A DNA stretch of 64,000 nucleotides from Phyllobacterium sophorae (GTDB taxonomy: Bacteria > Pseudomonadota > Alphaproteobacteria > Rhizobiales > Rhizobiaceae): NCBI RefSeq assembly GCF_003010965.1, contig NZ_PGGM01000001.1:372001-436000 (forward strand). Reading direction: 5' to 3'. Below are positions 37,845-47,225 of this stretch, piece after piece (the first letter of the stretch is position 1; the number at the start of each line of letters is the position of its first letter). A program made the translations under genes and the position numbers. The notes beneath the pieces were generated by a model that saw only the letters and a program-made list of their open reading frames with translations, was not told where the DNA came from and searched no databases.

Positions 37845-39122
37845 ATGTTCTACCAGCTTTATGAACTCAACCATGCCGCGCTCCAGCCCTACCGGGCTTT
37901 CGCCGATGCAACCAAGTTATTCTACGATAACCCATTGAATCCATTGTCTCAAACGGTGGTGGGGCGCTCCATAACCGCGATGTGCGAACTGTTCGAACGC
38001 ACCACGCGTGCCTATGGCAAGCCTGTCTTCGACCTGCCGACGACCTTGATTGATGGAATCGAAACCGATGTGAAGGAAAAGATCGTTTGGTCAAAGCCCT
38101 TCTGCAACGTCATTCATTTCAGGCGCTCCCTCGCGGCCACGCGCCCTGGCGATCCGAAGATTCTCGTGGTCGCGCCCATGTCGGGACATTATGCAACGCT
38201 ACTGCGGGGGACGGTTGAAGCACTGCTCCCGCATGCTGAAGTCTATATCACCGATTGGGTCGATGCGCGCACTGTTCCGCTTAGCGACGGCAATTTCGAT
38301 CTCGATGACTACATCGATTATGTCATTGAAATGTTTCATGCATTGGGTGAAGATACCCATGTTGTGGCTGTCTGCCAGCCCTCGGTCCCGGTTCTCGCCG
38401 CCGTTTCCATCATGGAAGCAAATGACGATCGTTACTCACCCTCCAGTATGACATTGATGGGGGGCCCGATCGATACCCGCAAGAATCCGACGGCCGTCAA
38501 CAAGCTGGCTGAGGAAAAAGGCATCAACTGGTTCCGCGACAATGTGATCATGTCGGTTCCTTGGCCGCATGCCGGATTCATGCGTGACGTTTATCCTGGC
38601 TTCCTGCAGCTGTCCGGCTTCATGAGCATGAACCTGGACCGCCATATTACAGCGCATAAGGAATTCTTCATGCATCTGGTCGAGGAAGACGGAGATTCCG
38701 CTGACAAGCATCGGGAATTCTACGATGAATACCTGGCGGTCATGGATCTGACGGCGGAATTTTACTTGCAGACGGTTGATACGGTGTTCGTGCGCCAAGC
38801 GTTGCCGAAAGGCGAAATGACCCATCGCGGAGTGCCGGTTGACCCCGCCGCCATTCGAACTGTCGCGCTTCTCACCGTTGAGGGTGAGAATGACGATATA
38901 TCTGGTGTTGGTCAGACCAAGGCAGCGCAGACCCTTTGCGTCAATATTCCGAAAGAGATGCGGATGCATTATCTTCAACCGAAAGTTGGCCACTATGGTG
39001 TATTCAACGGGTCGCGTTTCCGTGCCGAAATTGCACCACGTATCGTCCAGTTTGTTAACGATCACGCACAGGTGAACCGCAATAGCAATGTGACGCCGAT
39101 AGGAAAACGCGCACGAGCCTAA
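37845..39122 (+). CDS. phaZ: Intracellular polyhydroxyalkanoate (PHB) depolymerase
   Basis: 425-residue alpha/beta hydrolase that mobilises stored poly-3-hydroxybutyrate granules. Start MFYQLYELNHAALQPYR is the family hallmark. The lipase-box-like element is VVAVCQPSVPVLAA with Cys177 as nucleophile, as in the cysteine-type intracellular depolymerases of the Ralstonia PhaZ1 group. The C-terminal PHB_depo_C region ends in LTVEGENDDISGVGQTKAA with the acid Asp, and a catalytic His in KVGHYGVFNGSRFR. It is a single gene with a 185-base leader holding an inverted repeat. No other pha gene is in the window. Confidence 0.95.
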   Translation: MFYQLYELNHAALQPYRAFADATKLFYDNPLNPLSQTVVGRSITAMCELFERTTRAYGKPVFDLPTTLIDGIETDVKEKIVWSKPFCNVIHFRRSLAATRPGDPKILVVAPMSGHYATLLRGTVEALLPHAEVYITDWVDARTVPLSDGNFDLDDYIDYVIEMFHALGEDTHVVAVCQPSVPVLAAVSIMEANDDRYSPSSMTLMGGPIDTRKNPTAVNKLAEEKGINWFRDNVIMSVPWPHAGFMRDVYPGFLQLSGFMSMNLDRHITAHKEFFMHLVEEDGDSADKHREFYDEYLAVMDLTAEFYLQTVDTVFVRQALPKGEMTHRGVPVDPAAIRTVALLTVEGENDDISGVGQTKAAQTLCVNIPKEMRMHYLQPKVGHYGVFNGSRFRAEIAPRIVQFVNDHAQVNRNSNVTPIGKRARA

Positions 39123-39325
39123 CCCGTTTGATGTAGCCGGCATGAAACACGAACGAATTTCACACTTGGCAAGCCGCTAACCCCCGGTCCAGCCAGCAGT
39201 TTTTAAAAAAGAAATTAAAACAATGACATAGTAATGGGTTTGCGGCGCAATGGGTCGCCGAAATTTCGTGCACGACACTCGGTTCTAATTCTCAATAATA
39301 TTCGGAACATGCAAAACCTCCAATT

Positions 39326-39341
39326 TTAACCATATATTAAC
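39326..39341 (+). promoter_or_regulatory. CtrA-type box 1
   Basis: TTAACCATATATTAAC fits TTAA-N7-TTAAC exactly, the consensus of the alphaproteobacterial cell-cycle regulator CtrA. It lies about 95 bases before the BTLCP gene. Confidence 0.6.
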
Positions 39342-39391
39342 AATGGCGGGACCGTGGCGCCATTGTGATTGACTCATGTCCCCTCCCGCCG

Positions 39392-39407
39392 TTAACGTTT
39401 TGTTAAC
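39392..39407 (+). promoter_or_regulatory. CtrA-type box 2
   Basis: TTAACGTTTTGTTAAC, again TTAA-N7-TTAAC and nearly palindromic (GTTAAC at both ends), 27 bases before the BTLCP ATG, where it would overlap the promoter. Confidence 0.6.
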
Positions 39408-39434
39408 GATGGCTGATCGGGTTTGGAGTGGGGC

Positions 39435-40049
39435 ATGTTCGGAGCGGCAAGGGTTATGAAGTGCATGGGGATTGCAGTAGCACTCCTTATGGTGTCGCTT
39501 GGTGCAAACCCCGCTTCGGCATCCGAGGCATTCATGACCACAGGTGGTCTGACATCGCAACCAATCGGCCACTATGAATTCTGCAAGCGCACGCCGGACG
39601 AGTGCTCCATCCGCAGCCGCAATGTGATGCCCGAAAAGATGAACCATGATTTCTGGCAGCTGATCGTCAGCATCAACAGCAGTGACAACCAGAAGATAAA
39701 GCCATTGACTGACATGGAGATCTATGGCGTCGAGGAATATTGGGCCTATCCCGACAAGGTCGGCGATTGCGAAGACTACGTCCTGCTTAAGCGGCGTGAT
39801 CTGATGCAGGCGGGGATATCTCCAGCCAATCTTCTGATTACCGTGGTTCGCAAGCCCGATGGCGAGGGCCATGCGGTTCTGACCGTGCGCACCGACAAGG
39901 GGGATTTCGTCCTTGATAATCTGGTCGATGGCGTGAAGAACTGGTCAGAGACCGAGTACACGTATCTCAAGCGGCAGGCGACCAATAATACTGGCCGCTG
40001 GGTCAGCATCGAAGCGCCTACCAACATTCTGGTCGGTTCGGTTCAGTAG
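39435..40049 (+). CDS. Periplasmic transglutaminase-like cysteine peptidase (BTLCP)
   Basis: 204-residue bacterial transglutaminase-like cysteine proteinase (DUF920; same superfamily as LapG). A signal peptide is predicted at residues 1–31 (MGIAVALLMVSLGANPASAS). The catalytic triad is visible as Cys112 (GDCEDYV), His146 (GEGHAVLTV) and Asp161 (FVLDNLV). LapG-type relatives cut surface adhesins at double-alanine sites; the target of this subgroup is unknown. A TTG at 39423 is in frame, but ATG 39435 after GGAGTGGGG is preferred. Two CtrA-type boxes in the upstream 110 bases suggest cell-cycle control. Confidence 0.87.
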   Translation: MFGAARVMKCMGIAVALLMVSLGANPASASEAFMTTGGLTSQPIGHYEFCKRTPDECSIRSRNVMPEKMNHDFWQLIVSINSSDNQKIKPLTDMEIYGVEEYWAYPDKVGDCEDYVLLKRRDLMQAGISPANLLITVVRKPDGEGHAVLTVRTDKGDFVLDNLVDGVKNWSETEYTYLKRQATNNTGRWVSIEAPTNILVGSVQ

Positions 40050-40068
40050 AAAATCAATATTGGAGGGC

Positions 40069-40096
40069 GTGCCGGATCGAAAGGTCCGGCACTTTC
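40069..40096. terminator. Terminator between the BTLCP gene and comM
   Basis: GTGCCGGA / TCCGGCAC stem with an 8-base loop, followed by a short T-rich tract on plus (TTTCGCTT). It lies between convergent genes. Confidence 0.65.
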
Positions 40097-40102
40097 GCTT
40101 GG

Positions 40103-41635
40103 TCATGCCGCTTGGTTAACGGTGTCGGCGGCGATACGGTAGGAAATTGCTTCGGCAAGGTGAATGCGTCCGACGGTCTCTTGGCCGTCGAGATCGGCCA
40201 ATGTTCGCGCTACTTTCAACACGCGATGGTAGGCGCGGGCAGAAAATCGCATCTGCTCGCTGGCCTGCTGCAGCAGCGAAATGCCCTGACCATCGGGTTG
40301 TGCGACTTGTTCAATCAAGGCAGCCGAACATTGCGCGTTGGTTGTGATGGAGGGAACGCCTAATTCTTCGTAGCGCCGCTTCTGTATAACGCGCGCTCGT
40401 GCAACCCGCGCGGCGACAACGGCGCTGCTTTCTGAAGCGGAAGGGCGGATGAGATCGGTAGCGCTGACGGATGGAACGTCGACCCTTATATCGATGCGGT
40501 CCAGCAACGGACCGGAAATCCGCGCCTGATAATCCTGTCGGCAACGTGGTCCACGGGCGCATTGATGACCCGGCTCGCCTGCCATACCGCAGCGGCAGGG
40601 ATTCATGGCGGCAACAAGCTGGATTTGCGCCGGATAGGAAATGCGGTGATTGGCCCGCGCGATCATGCACTCTCCCGTTTCCAGTGGTTGACGAAGCGAA
40701 TCAAGCACCTGCGGTGTGAATTCGGGAAACTCATCCAGGAAAAGCACACCGCGATGGGCTAAGGAGACTTCACCCGGACGGGCCCGAATGCCGCCACCGA
40801 CCATTGCCGCCATGGAAGCGGAATGATGTGGCGCGCGAAATGGCCGTCTGTCCGTCAGCTTTCCACCCATGAGCTCGCCCGCAATCGAGGCGATCATTGA
40901 TACATCGAGCAGCTCCCTCGGCAGGAGGGGTGGCAAGATTGAGGGCAACCGCTGTGCCAGCATGGATTTGCCCGATCCTGGCGGCCCCATCATGAGCAAA
41001 TTGTGACCTCCGGCTGCCGCGACCTCGAGCGCACGGCGTGCGCTTTCCTGTCCTCTTATTTCGGCAAGATCCGGCAAGCCGGTCGCACTGGCCTGCATGG
41101 CTGGCTCGGGTCGGGACAGAACCTGTGTGCCGCGAAAGTGGTTGGCAAGCCCGATCAAGCTCAGAGGCGCCAGAATATCTATATCGGAACCGGCCCAAGC
41201 TGCTTCCGGACCGCATGAAGCGGGGCAAATCAATCCCCTTTCCTGCCGGTTGGCGGCGATTGCGGCGGGCAGAACGCCAGCCACGTGGGTTATCGTCCCG
41301 TCGAGAGACAGTTCGCCGAGCACGACATAATTTTGCAGCGCATCGGCCGGCATGGCACCAAGCCCCGCCATAAGCCCCACGGCAATAGGAAGATCATAAT
41401 GACTGCCTTCCTTCGGCAGGTCGGCAGGCGCGAGATTGACCGTGACCTTCTTCACTGGCATCGATAGCCCGGATGCATGCAGGGCTGCCTGGACCCGTTC
41501 GCGGCTTTCCGCCACTGCCTTGTCTGGAAGCCCGACGATGTGCATTCCCATTTTTCCGGGGGCGATCATCACCTGCACATCTACAGGCTTCGCTTCAATA
41601 CCCTGAAAGGCGACCGTACGGACGCGGGTGACCAT
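40103..41635 (-). CDS. comM: ComM/YifB-family AAA+ ATPase
   Basis: 510-residue Mg-chelatase-like AAA+ protein. N-terminal Lon-like fold (LNFAPADLPKEG-type segment, residues 1–170); Walker A GPPGSGKSMLAQ near residue 217; Walker B VLFLDEFPEF; a cysteine-rich loop CRCGMAGEPGHQC; and a C-terminal Mg_chelatase_C domain (ARAYHRVLKVARTLADL). ComM is established as a hexameric helicase for branch migration in natural transformation, but it is widespread in non-competent bacteria. A single minus-strand gene starting at ATG 41635. Confidence 0.93.
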   Translation of the reverse strand: MVTRVRTVAFQGIEAKPVDVQVMIAPGKMGMHIVGLPDKAVAESRERVQAALHASGLSMPVKKVTVNLAPADLPKEGSHYDLPIAVGLMAGLGAMPADALQNYVVLGELSLDGTITHVAGVLPAAIAANRQERGLICPASCGPEAAWAGSDIDILAPLSLIGLANHFRGTQVLSRPEPAMQASATGLPDLAEIRGQESARRALEVAAAGGHNLLMMGPPGSGKSMLAQRLPSILPPLLPRELLDVSMIASIAGELMGGKLTDRRPFRAPHHSASMAAMVGGGIRARPGEVSLAHRGVLFLDEFPEFTPQVLDSLRQPLETGECMIARANHRISYPAQIQLVAAMNPCRCGMAGEPGHQCARGPRCRQDYQARISGPLLDRIDIRVDVPSVSATDLIRPSASESSAVVAARVARARVIQKRRYEELGVPSITTNAQCSAALIEQVAQPDGQGISLLQQASEQMRFSARAYHRVLKVARTLADLDGQETVGRIHLAEAISYRIAADTVNQAA

Positions 41636-41750
41636 GAAATCTTCCTTGAAAATACAAACGCTTAAAACGAAATAGTGCCAATGACGCTACATCAGCACAC
41701 TTCACGCTGCATGACAAGAACATTAAGAGAACAGATTGATTCGGTTCGCG

Positions 41751-42692
41751 TTACCTGCGTTTGGCTTCGACAGCGTCCCAGAACAACGCGGCAATATCCG
41801 CTCCGCCAAAACGCTTGACTTCCCGAATGCCCGTTGGTGACGTCACATTGATTTCGGTCATGTAGTCACCGATCACATCAATACCGACGAGAATAAAACC
41901 GCGCTCGCGCAAGGACGGTCCGATGCGCGTGCAAATTTCGCGCTCGCGCTCGGTGAGTTCAGTCTTCTCGGCGCGCCCGCCGACATGCATATTGGAACGG
42001 GCATCGGTTTCTGATGGCACGCGGTTGATGGCGCCGACCGGCTCGCCATCGATCAGGATGATCCGCTTGTCGCCAGCGCGCACATCCTTCAGATAACGTT
42101 GGGCGATGAAGGGTTCACGGAACATCTGCCCGAACATCTCCAGCAGCGATGTGAGATTGCGATCACCATCGGCCAGATGAAAGACACCCGCACCGCCATT
42201 GCCGTATAGCGGCTTTAGAATGATGTCGCCGAACTCCTTGCGAAAGGCCGCGATTTCCTGGCTGTCCTTGGTAATCAGCGTTTCCGGCATCAGATCCGGA
42301 AATTCGGTGACGAAGATCTTCTCCGGGCTGTTGCGCACCCATGCCGGATCGTTCACGACCAGCGTCTTCGGGTGGATCCGCTCCAGAATATGCGTTGTCG
42401 TAATGTAGTTCATGTCGAAGGGCGGATCCTGGCGCAGCAACACCACGTCCATCTCCGACAAATCGCGCGAGAGAGGTTCGCCCAGCGTGTAGTGATCGCC
42501 TTCGATGTCACGAACGGTAAGCTCTTCGACGCGCGCCGAAACCACGCCGTCGCGCATGCTCAGCCGGTCCGGCGTATAATGATAGAGACTGTGGCCGCGC
42601 TTCTGCGCTTCGAGGCAAAGCGCGAAGGTGGTGTCGCCACCAATGCGGATCGAATTGATGTGGTCCATCTGGACCGCGACTTTCAGTGCCAT
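41751..42692 (-). CDS. gshB: Glutathione synthetase
   Basis: ATP-grasp ligase that joins gamma-glutamylcysteine and glycine. N-domain [12 protein letters not shown], substrate loop [21 protein letters not shown]-grasp core [17 protein letters not shown] and the C-terminal [12 protein letters not shown] use ATG 42692 ([10 protein letters not shown]) with GGGGAG upstream; a GTG at 42725 would add 11 unrelated residues. Length 313–314 is normal. The RlpA-like gene lies 87 bases upstream on the same strand. Confidence 0.96.
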   Translation of the reverse strand: MALKVAVQMDHINSIRIGGDTTFALCLEAQKRGHSLYHYTPDRLSMRDGVVSARVEELTVRDIEGDHYTLGEPLSRDLSEMDVVLLRQDPPFDMNYITTTHILERIHPKTLVVNDPAWVRNSPEKIFVTEFPDLMPETLITKDSQEIAAFRKEFGDIILKPLYGNGGAGVFHLADGDRNLTSLLEMFGQMFREPFIAQRYLKDVRAGDKRIILIDGEPVGAINRVPSETDARSNMHVGGRAEKTELTEREREICTRIGPSLRERGFILVGIDVIGDYMTEINVTSPTGIREVKRFGGADIAALFWDAVEAKRR

Positions 42693-42779
42693 GGAACGCT
42701 CCCCGACAGGATTAGGAATGCTCACATGGCGATGTCACGTTCATCGGTCAAGGTCAATGCCATGACCTTCAAGATCGGG

Positions 42780-43139
42780 TCAGAGGCGGGCCATGCATAT
42801 GTTGGTGTGACCGGCGCCAACAAAGCCGAGACGGTTGGCTGCGCCCTTCGAGAGGTCAATCACCCGGCCCTTGATGAATGGTCCGCGATCATTGATGCGC
42901 ACGACGATTGACTTGCCGTTGCGCTGGTTGGTGACTTTGACCTTGGAGCCGAAGGGCAGGGTGCGATGTGCAGCGGTCAGAGCGGATGGGTTCATTCTCT
43001 CACCTGATGCCGTCTTCGAATGCAAAGCATACCACGAAGCACCGCCACAGGCTGATCCAGCATTAGCTGATGCTGCACCAAACATCACAATAAGAATGGA
43101 TGCAGAAAGTACCGTACGGATACTTGCAAAAGAGACCAT
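42780..43139 (-). CDS. Small RlpA-like double-psi beta-barrel protein
   Basis: 119-residue secreted protein: signal peptide at residues 1–27 ([14 protein letters not shown]), then a single RlpA-like double-psi beta-barrel with [30 protein letters not shown] and [19 protein letters not shown], which carries the proposed catalytic Asp. RlpA of Pseudomonas is a lytic transglycosylase acting on naked septal glycan. This protein lacks the C-terminal SPOR domain and the lipobox, so septal targeting must differ if it exists. ATG 43139 is the only good start. Confidence 0.88.
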   Translation of the reverse strand: MVSFASIRTVLSASILIVMFGAASANAGSACGGASWYALHSKTASGERMNPSALTAAHRTLPFGSKVKVTNQRNGKSIVVRINDRGPFIKGRVIDLSKGAANRLGFVGAGHTNICMARL

Positions 43140-43570
43140 GTTGAAATTCGCACTTTTTATGGCCCGTGGCAGAACTGCCGGACTGAAGACACACGCGTGA
43201 AGATTGACCCCCGGGCAAGTAGATCGTAGCGTGAGCGAGTAGCTCCTTCTATTTTAGAGAAATGTGGCGTTGAGGTGTCTTGTGCTGGAAACACTGCCTA
43301 GATCAGCGAGCAAGATGAGCCAAGTTACTCAAAAAACTTGTCTTAATATGATTCAAAACGTGATCGGATTTGCTTCGAAAGGCGCGGGACATGCCGTGCC
43401 ACGTTCTCGAACTATGGCGATAATGTGGTCAATATTGACAGAATTATTGGACGGTATAGGGCGCGGCCGCTAGATCGGCAGGATATAGTTAATATGAGTT
43501 AATACTTTTGGTGCAGAAAACCCCGGATCGCAGGGAACCGGGGTTCGTTATTTTGAAAATGTGATCGGGA
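43140..43570. other. Intergenic region between the RlpA-like gene and uxuA
   Basis: 431 bases. A 69-codon open frame at 43264–43473 has no ribosome site and no recognisable family; I do not call it. GTTAATATGAGTTAATA at about 43488–43504 is a short direct repeat of unknown meaning. The uxuA terminator lies at the right end. Confidence 0.6.
43517..43546 (-). terminator. Terminator after uxuA
   Basis: AACCCCGG / CCGGGGTT hairpin with TTTT on the minus strand, 25 bases beyond the uxuA stop. Confidence 0.75.
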
Positions 43571-44761
43571 TTATGCCAGTGCGTTCGCATCCAGGGCATG
43601 GATGATGCCGCGCAGCTCCGCCAAGCCACGCAGACGGCCGATCGCAGGGTAGCCGGGCGTAACATCCTTGTTCAGATCATCGAGCATGCGTTGGCCATGA
43701 TCTGAGCGGAACAGAATGCTGTTTGCCTTGTCACGCTTGCGATCTTCAGCAAGAAGCTCGCGCAGGACGGCGACCATATCAACATCGCCTTCCAGATGCG
43801 CTGCCTCGTGAAAGCTGCGGCCATCACCCTCGCGCGTCGTCGCGCGCAGGTGCGAAAAGTGGATCCGCGTAGCAAACCTCCGGGCAATCTTCGGCAGGTC
43901 GTTGTCGGCACGCACACCGAGGCTGCCCGTGCAGAAGCACATGCCATTGGCGGGCGATGGTACGGCCTCGAACAATACTGCGTAATCCGACTCGGTCGAG
44001 GCAATGCGTGGCAGTCCAAAAAGCGATCGCGGCGGATCGTCCGGGTGCAGGGTCAGCTTTACGCCAAGATCGTCGGCGACAGGGGTCACGGCCTCGAGGA
44101 ATTCGATCAGATGCTGACGCAGCCGGTTTGCGTCGATGCCGGAATAGGCATCGAGCTTGTCGCGGAACGCTGGGATGGTCAGCGGTTCTGTCGTTGAGCC
44201 GGGCAGGGCGCTGGCGATGTTGCGGGTAAGATCGGCGATTTCCTGCGCACCCATAGCCTCATAAAGATCGCTGGCGATATCCCTGTCCGCTTCGGAATAG
44301 TCGTACTCGGCGCCCTTGCGTTGCAGAATGTGCAGATCGAACACAGCGAATGTATTGTGATCGAAGCGCATGGCTGTCGAGCCGGTTGGCGTGACATAGT
44401 CAAGGTCGGTGCGGCACCAGTCGACGACCGGCATGAAATTGTAGCAGATCACTTTTATGTCGTTGGCAGCGAGTGCTTCCATGCTGGCGATCCAGGCGGC
44501 AATCTCGTGTTTTGCTGCCCCTCCAAGGCGTTTGACTGCATCCGGTATCGGGATGCTCTCGACAACGGACCATGTCAGCGGCGTGCGGCCCGCAGGTGTC
44601 GTTTCGATCAGGGATTTGCGTTCCCGCACCTGTGCTTCGGTCCAGGCTGCTCCGATAGGCACCTCATGCAGGGCCGATACAATATCGGTAGCCCCCGCCT
44701 GTCGTACATTATCGAGTGACACACCGGCTTTCGGGCCAAACCATCGCCACGCCTGACGCAT
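43571..44761 (-). CDS. uxuA: Mannonate dehydratase
   Basis: Converts D-mannonate to 2-keto-3-deoxygluconate in the glucuronate branch. 396-residue TIM-barrel with MRQAWRWFGPKAGVSLDNV, ICYNFMPVVDWCRTDLDY (conserved Cys and Asp), RQHLIEFLEAVTPVA, LTLHPDDPP, CFCTGSLG and IHFSHLRAT, all UxuA signatures including the metal-binding Cys/His set. It follows the GntR regulator gene by 36 bases in the same orientation and is divergent from uxaC. Confidence 0.95.
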   Translation of the reverse strand: MRQAWRWFGPKAGVSLDNVRQAGATDIVSALHEVPIGAAWTEAQVRERKSLIETTPAGRTPLTWSVVESIPIPDAVKRLGGAAKHEIAAWIASMEALAANDIKVICYNFMPVVDWCRTDLDYVTPTGSTAMRFDHNTFAVFDLHILQRKGAEYDYSEADRDIASDLYEAMGAQEIADLTRNIASALPGSTTEPLTIPAFRDKLDAYSGIDANRLRQHLIEFLEAVTPVADDLGVKLTLHPDDPPRSLFGLPRIASTESDYAVLFEAVPSPANGMCFCTGSLGVRADNDLPKIARRFATRIHFSHLRATTREGDGRSFHEAAHLEGDVDMVAVLRELLAEDRKRDKANSILFRSDHGQRMLDDLNKDVTPGYPAIGRLRGLAELRGIIHALDANALA

Positions 44762-44797
44762 TCATTCCTCCGTCAATTCTTGAATTTCATCCCACAT

Positions 44798-45553
44798 TCA
44801 GACAAATGACTTGGGATTGCTCTTTCTCAGTTCGTCAATATCGGGAATGACGGCATTCAGATGCTGTTTCATCGCTGCACAGGCGGCAGGAACGTCATGG
44901 GCTTCAATGGCATTGCGAATGATCTTGTGCTCGGACAGTACATGCTCCATTCGCCCGAGCGCCGGCAACGTCATGCGGCGGGCGCGGTCGATCTGCACCT
45001 TCACCGGTTTCAGATAATTCCAGATGCCGGGATGGCCGGAAATTCCTGCAATCGCTTCGTGGAACGCTTCATCGGCTTCGTGAAACGCACTCATATTCTG
45101 CCGGTCGGCCAAGAACTGTTGCCGGGCCAGGATTTCATCCAGAAGTTCGATGTCTTTCGCGGTGGCTTTTATTGCAGCACGCTCGACCGTTGCGCCCTCG
45201 AGTGCCTGGCGGATCACGACCGCTTCCGGAATGAGCGCGACTGGAATGCGGGCGACAAAGGTTCCCGATTGCGGAAAGACATCGACAAGGCCATCTTCGA
45301 CCAATCGAATAAGTGCCTCGCGCACCGGGGTGCGACTGACGCCAAAGCGTTCGGTGAGGACTTTTTCATTAAGCGGAGTGCCGGGAGTCATTTCCATGGA
45401 CACGATCGCCGCATGCAGTTCGCGGTAGATAGCCGTGGCGGTGGTCACGCGTACAACCGCAGCGCCACGGCTTCCGGATGCGCGTACGTCGCTGGCAACT
45501 ACTGCCGGTCCCTCGGCGGCCACGCTTTTTTCTCCCCGGTTTTGTGCTGTCAT
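44798..45553 (-). CDS. GntR (FadR-type) regulator of hexuronate genes
   Basis: 251-residue GntR/FCD regulator. HTH at residues about 35–95 (ELHAAIVSMEMTPGTPLNE, FGVSRTPVREALIRLVEDGL) and a helical FCD domain with Asp/His metal-type residues (FHEADEAFHEAIAGISGH). The frame extends up to 45673, but ATG 45553 (MTAQNRGEKS) has GGAG about 8 bases upstream. UxuR/ExuR of enterobacteria belong to this family and respond to uronates, so a role as repressor of the local uronate genes is likely; the TAATATATTA boxes are its probable operators (inference). Confidence 0.88.
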   Translation of the reverse strand: MTAQNRGEKSVAAEGPAVVASDVRASGSRGAAVVRVTTATAIYRELHAAIVSMEMTPGTPLNEKVLTERFGVSRTPVREALIRLVEDGLVDVFPQSGTFVARIPVALIPEAVVIRQALEGATVERAAIKATAKDIELLDEILARQQFLADRQNMSAFHEADEAFHEAIAGISGHPGIWNYLKPVKVQIDRARRMTLPALGRMEHVLSEHKIIRNAIEAHDVPAACAAMKQHLNAVIPDIDELRKSNPKSFV

Positions 45554-45671
45554 TCCAGCGCTCCATTTCCTCATGTCGGATGTTAACATCCTGAATGATG
45601 GAATTCCGTTCAAATTCATAGTCCAAAGCCCGTGCTGTGCGATGATTTCAAACGCGACGGTGACTGTTGAC

Positions 45672-45690
45672 ATACTAATATATTATTATT
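45672..45690. promoter_or_regulatory. TAATATATTA operator between gntR and uxaC
   Basis: CTAATATATTATT with palindromic core TAATATATTA at 45676–45685, midway between the divergent gntR–uxuA and uxaC–reductase units. Same core as at 48746 and 54523. Confidence 0.6.
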
Positions 45691-45806
45691 TACTCTTCGC
45701 CAAGATCATCGATGCTCAATGTTCACATGCGGCGTAAACTGGATTGCCAGAAACTTCGCCACACACGCGGCCGAGCAGACAATCAATGACGCAGCAGGGA
45801 CGCAGA

Positions 45807-47204
45807 ATGATGCTTCATCCGGACCGACTTTTTCCAATCGAAGCCGACGCTCGCGGGATAGCCCGGCGCCTGTTCAGCACGGTCGAGCATCTGCCTATTG
45901 TTTCGCCGCATGGCCATACAGATCCACTTTGGTATGCCAATGACGAGGCTTTTCCCGATCCTGCCAGCCTGTTCGTGAAGCCTGACCATTATATTTTCCG
46001 CATGCTTTACTCGCAGGGTGTGAAGCTGGAAGATCTTGGCGTGCCGCGCCGGGATGGTGGACCGGTCGAGACGGATGGGCGCAAGATCTGGCGGCTTTTC
46101 GCCAAGCACTGGCATCTGTTTCGTGGCACGCCATCACGCCTGTGGTTCGAACATGCGCTCCAGACCGTGTTTGGCGTTGAGGAGCGGCTGAGCGAGAAGA
46201 ATGCGGACGCTATCTACGACCGTATCGCGGAGAGCTTGACAAGTCCGTCGATGCGCCCGCGTGCTCTCTACAAGCAGTTTGGAATTGAAGTCGTTTCCAC
46301 GACGGATGCGGCAACGGACGATCTCGCCGCGCATGACGCAATTCTGAAGTCCGGGTGGAGCGGACGCGTCGTGCCCGCCTATCGTCCGGATGCCGTGGTT
46401 GACGCCTCGCGTGCGGATTTCAGCACAAATATCGAACAGTTCGTGGCGCTCGCCGGAACCAAGCTCGATTATCAAGGCTATCTTGAAGCACATCGCGTGC
46501 GCCGGGCTTATTTCAAGGCGCGGGGCGCGACCTCCACCGATCACGGCCATCCCAATGCACGCACTGCCAATCTCTCCGCCGCGGAGGCATCGGCGCTGTT
46601 CGAGCGTATACTGAAAGGGGCTTCGGCTGGCGATGCAGACCTGTTTCGTGCACAGATGCTCACGGAAATGGCGCGCATGAGCATTGAAGATGGTCTGGTC
46701 ATGCAGATTCATCCTGGTTCATTCCGCAATCATAATCCTGCGCTTCTCGACCGGTTCGGCACCGACAAGGGTGCCGATATTCCGCAGGCGACGAGCTATG
46801 TCGAAGAATTGAAGCCTTTGCTTGATGCTTTCGGCAACAATCCTCGTCTGACCCTTATTCTCTTCACACTTGACGAGACGAGCTATAGCCGCGAACTGGC
46901 GCCGCTAGCGGGGCACTACCCTGCCTTGCGTCTTGGTCCTGCATGGTGGTTCCATGACAGTCCGGAAGGTATGCGCCGGTTTCGTGAGCTCACCACGGAG
47001 ACCGCCGGTTTCTATAATACAGTGGGCTTCAATGACGATACGCGTGCTTATCTTTCGATACCGGCGCGTCATGATATGGCCCGGCGCGTCGATTGCGCAT
47101 TCCTGGCGCGGCTCGTCGCCGACTATAGGCTGGACGAGGACGAGGCGCACGAAATTGCGCATGATCTAGCTTACGGGCTGGCAAAAGAAGCCTACAAACT
47201 TTGA
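45807..47204 (+). CDS. uxaC: Glucuronate (uronate) isomerase
   Basis: Interconverts glucuronate/fructuronate and galacturonate/tagaturonate. The amidohydrolase-like barrel shows SPHGHTDPLWYAND (metal His pair), FVKPDHYIFRMLYSQGV, TTDAATDDLAAHDAI and a C-terminal RRVDCAFLARLVADYRL. In-frame starts exist at 45744 and 45786; I choose ATG 45807 (MMLHPDRLFP) because AGGGA lies 6 bases upstream and the family normally begins just before LxPDRLF. Length 465. First gene of a two-gene unit; the reductase starts 22 bases after its stop. Confidence 0.94.
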   Translation: MMLHPDRLFPIEADARGIARRLFSTVEHLPIVSPHGHTDPLWYANDEAFPDPASLFVKPDHYIFRMLYSQGVKLEDLGVPRRDGGPVETDGRKIWRLFAKHWHLFRGTPSRLWFEHALQTVFGVEERLSEKNADAIYDRIAESLTSPSMRPRALYKQFGIEVVSTTDAATDDLAAHDAILKSGWSGRVVPAYRPDAVVDASRADFSTNIEQFVALAGTKLDYQGYLEAHRVRRAYFKARGATSTDHGHPNARTANLSAAEASALFERILKGASAGDADLFRAQMLTEMARMSIEDGLVMQIHPGSFRNHNPALLDRFGTDKGADIPQATSYVEELKPLLDAFGNNPRLTLILFTLDETSYSRELAPLAGHYPALRLGPAWWFHDSPEGMRRFRELTTETAGFYNTVGFNDDTRAYLSIPARHDMARRVDCAFLARLVADYRLDEDEAHEIAHDLAYGLAKEAYKL

Positions 47205-47225
47205 TAACAATCGCAGGCGTAAAGA

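Larger units (their letters stand above)
39123..39434. other. A+T-rich intergenic region holding two CtrA-type boxes
   Basis: 312 bases between phaZ and the BTLCP gene, clearly more A+T-rich than the surrounding genes. No ORF, tRNA or terminator-like hairpin is evident. The notable content is the two TTAA-N7-TTAAC boxes listed separately. Confidence 0.6.

Noticed and set aside
43264-43473. 69-codon plus-strand frame in the RlpA–uxuA gap
   Set aside because: No ribosome site, no recognisable domain, and composition like intergenic DNA.
43488-43504. GTTAATATGAGTTAATA as a possible CtrA box
   Set aside because: The two TTAA elements are 6, not 7, bases apart and the site lies just beyond uxuA's terminator, away from a gene start.
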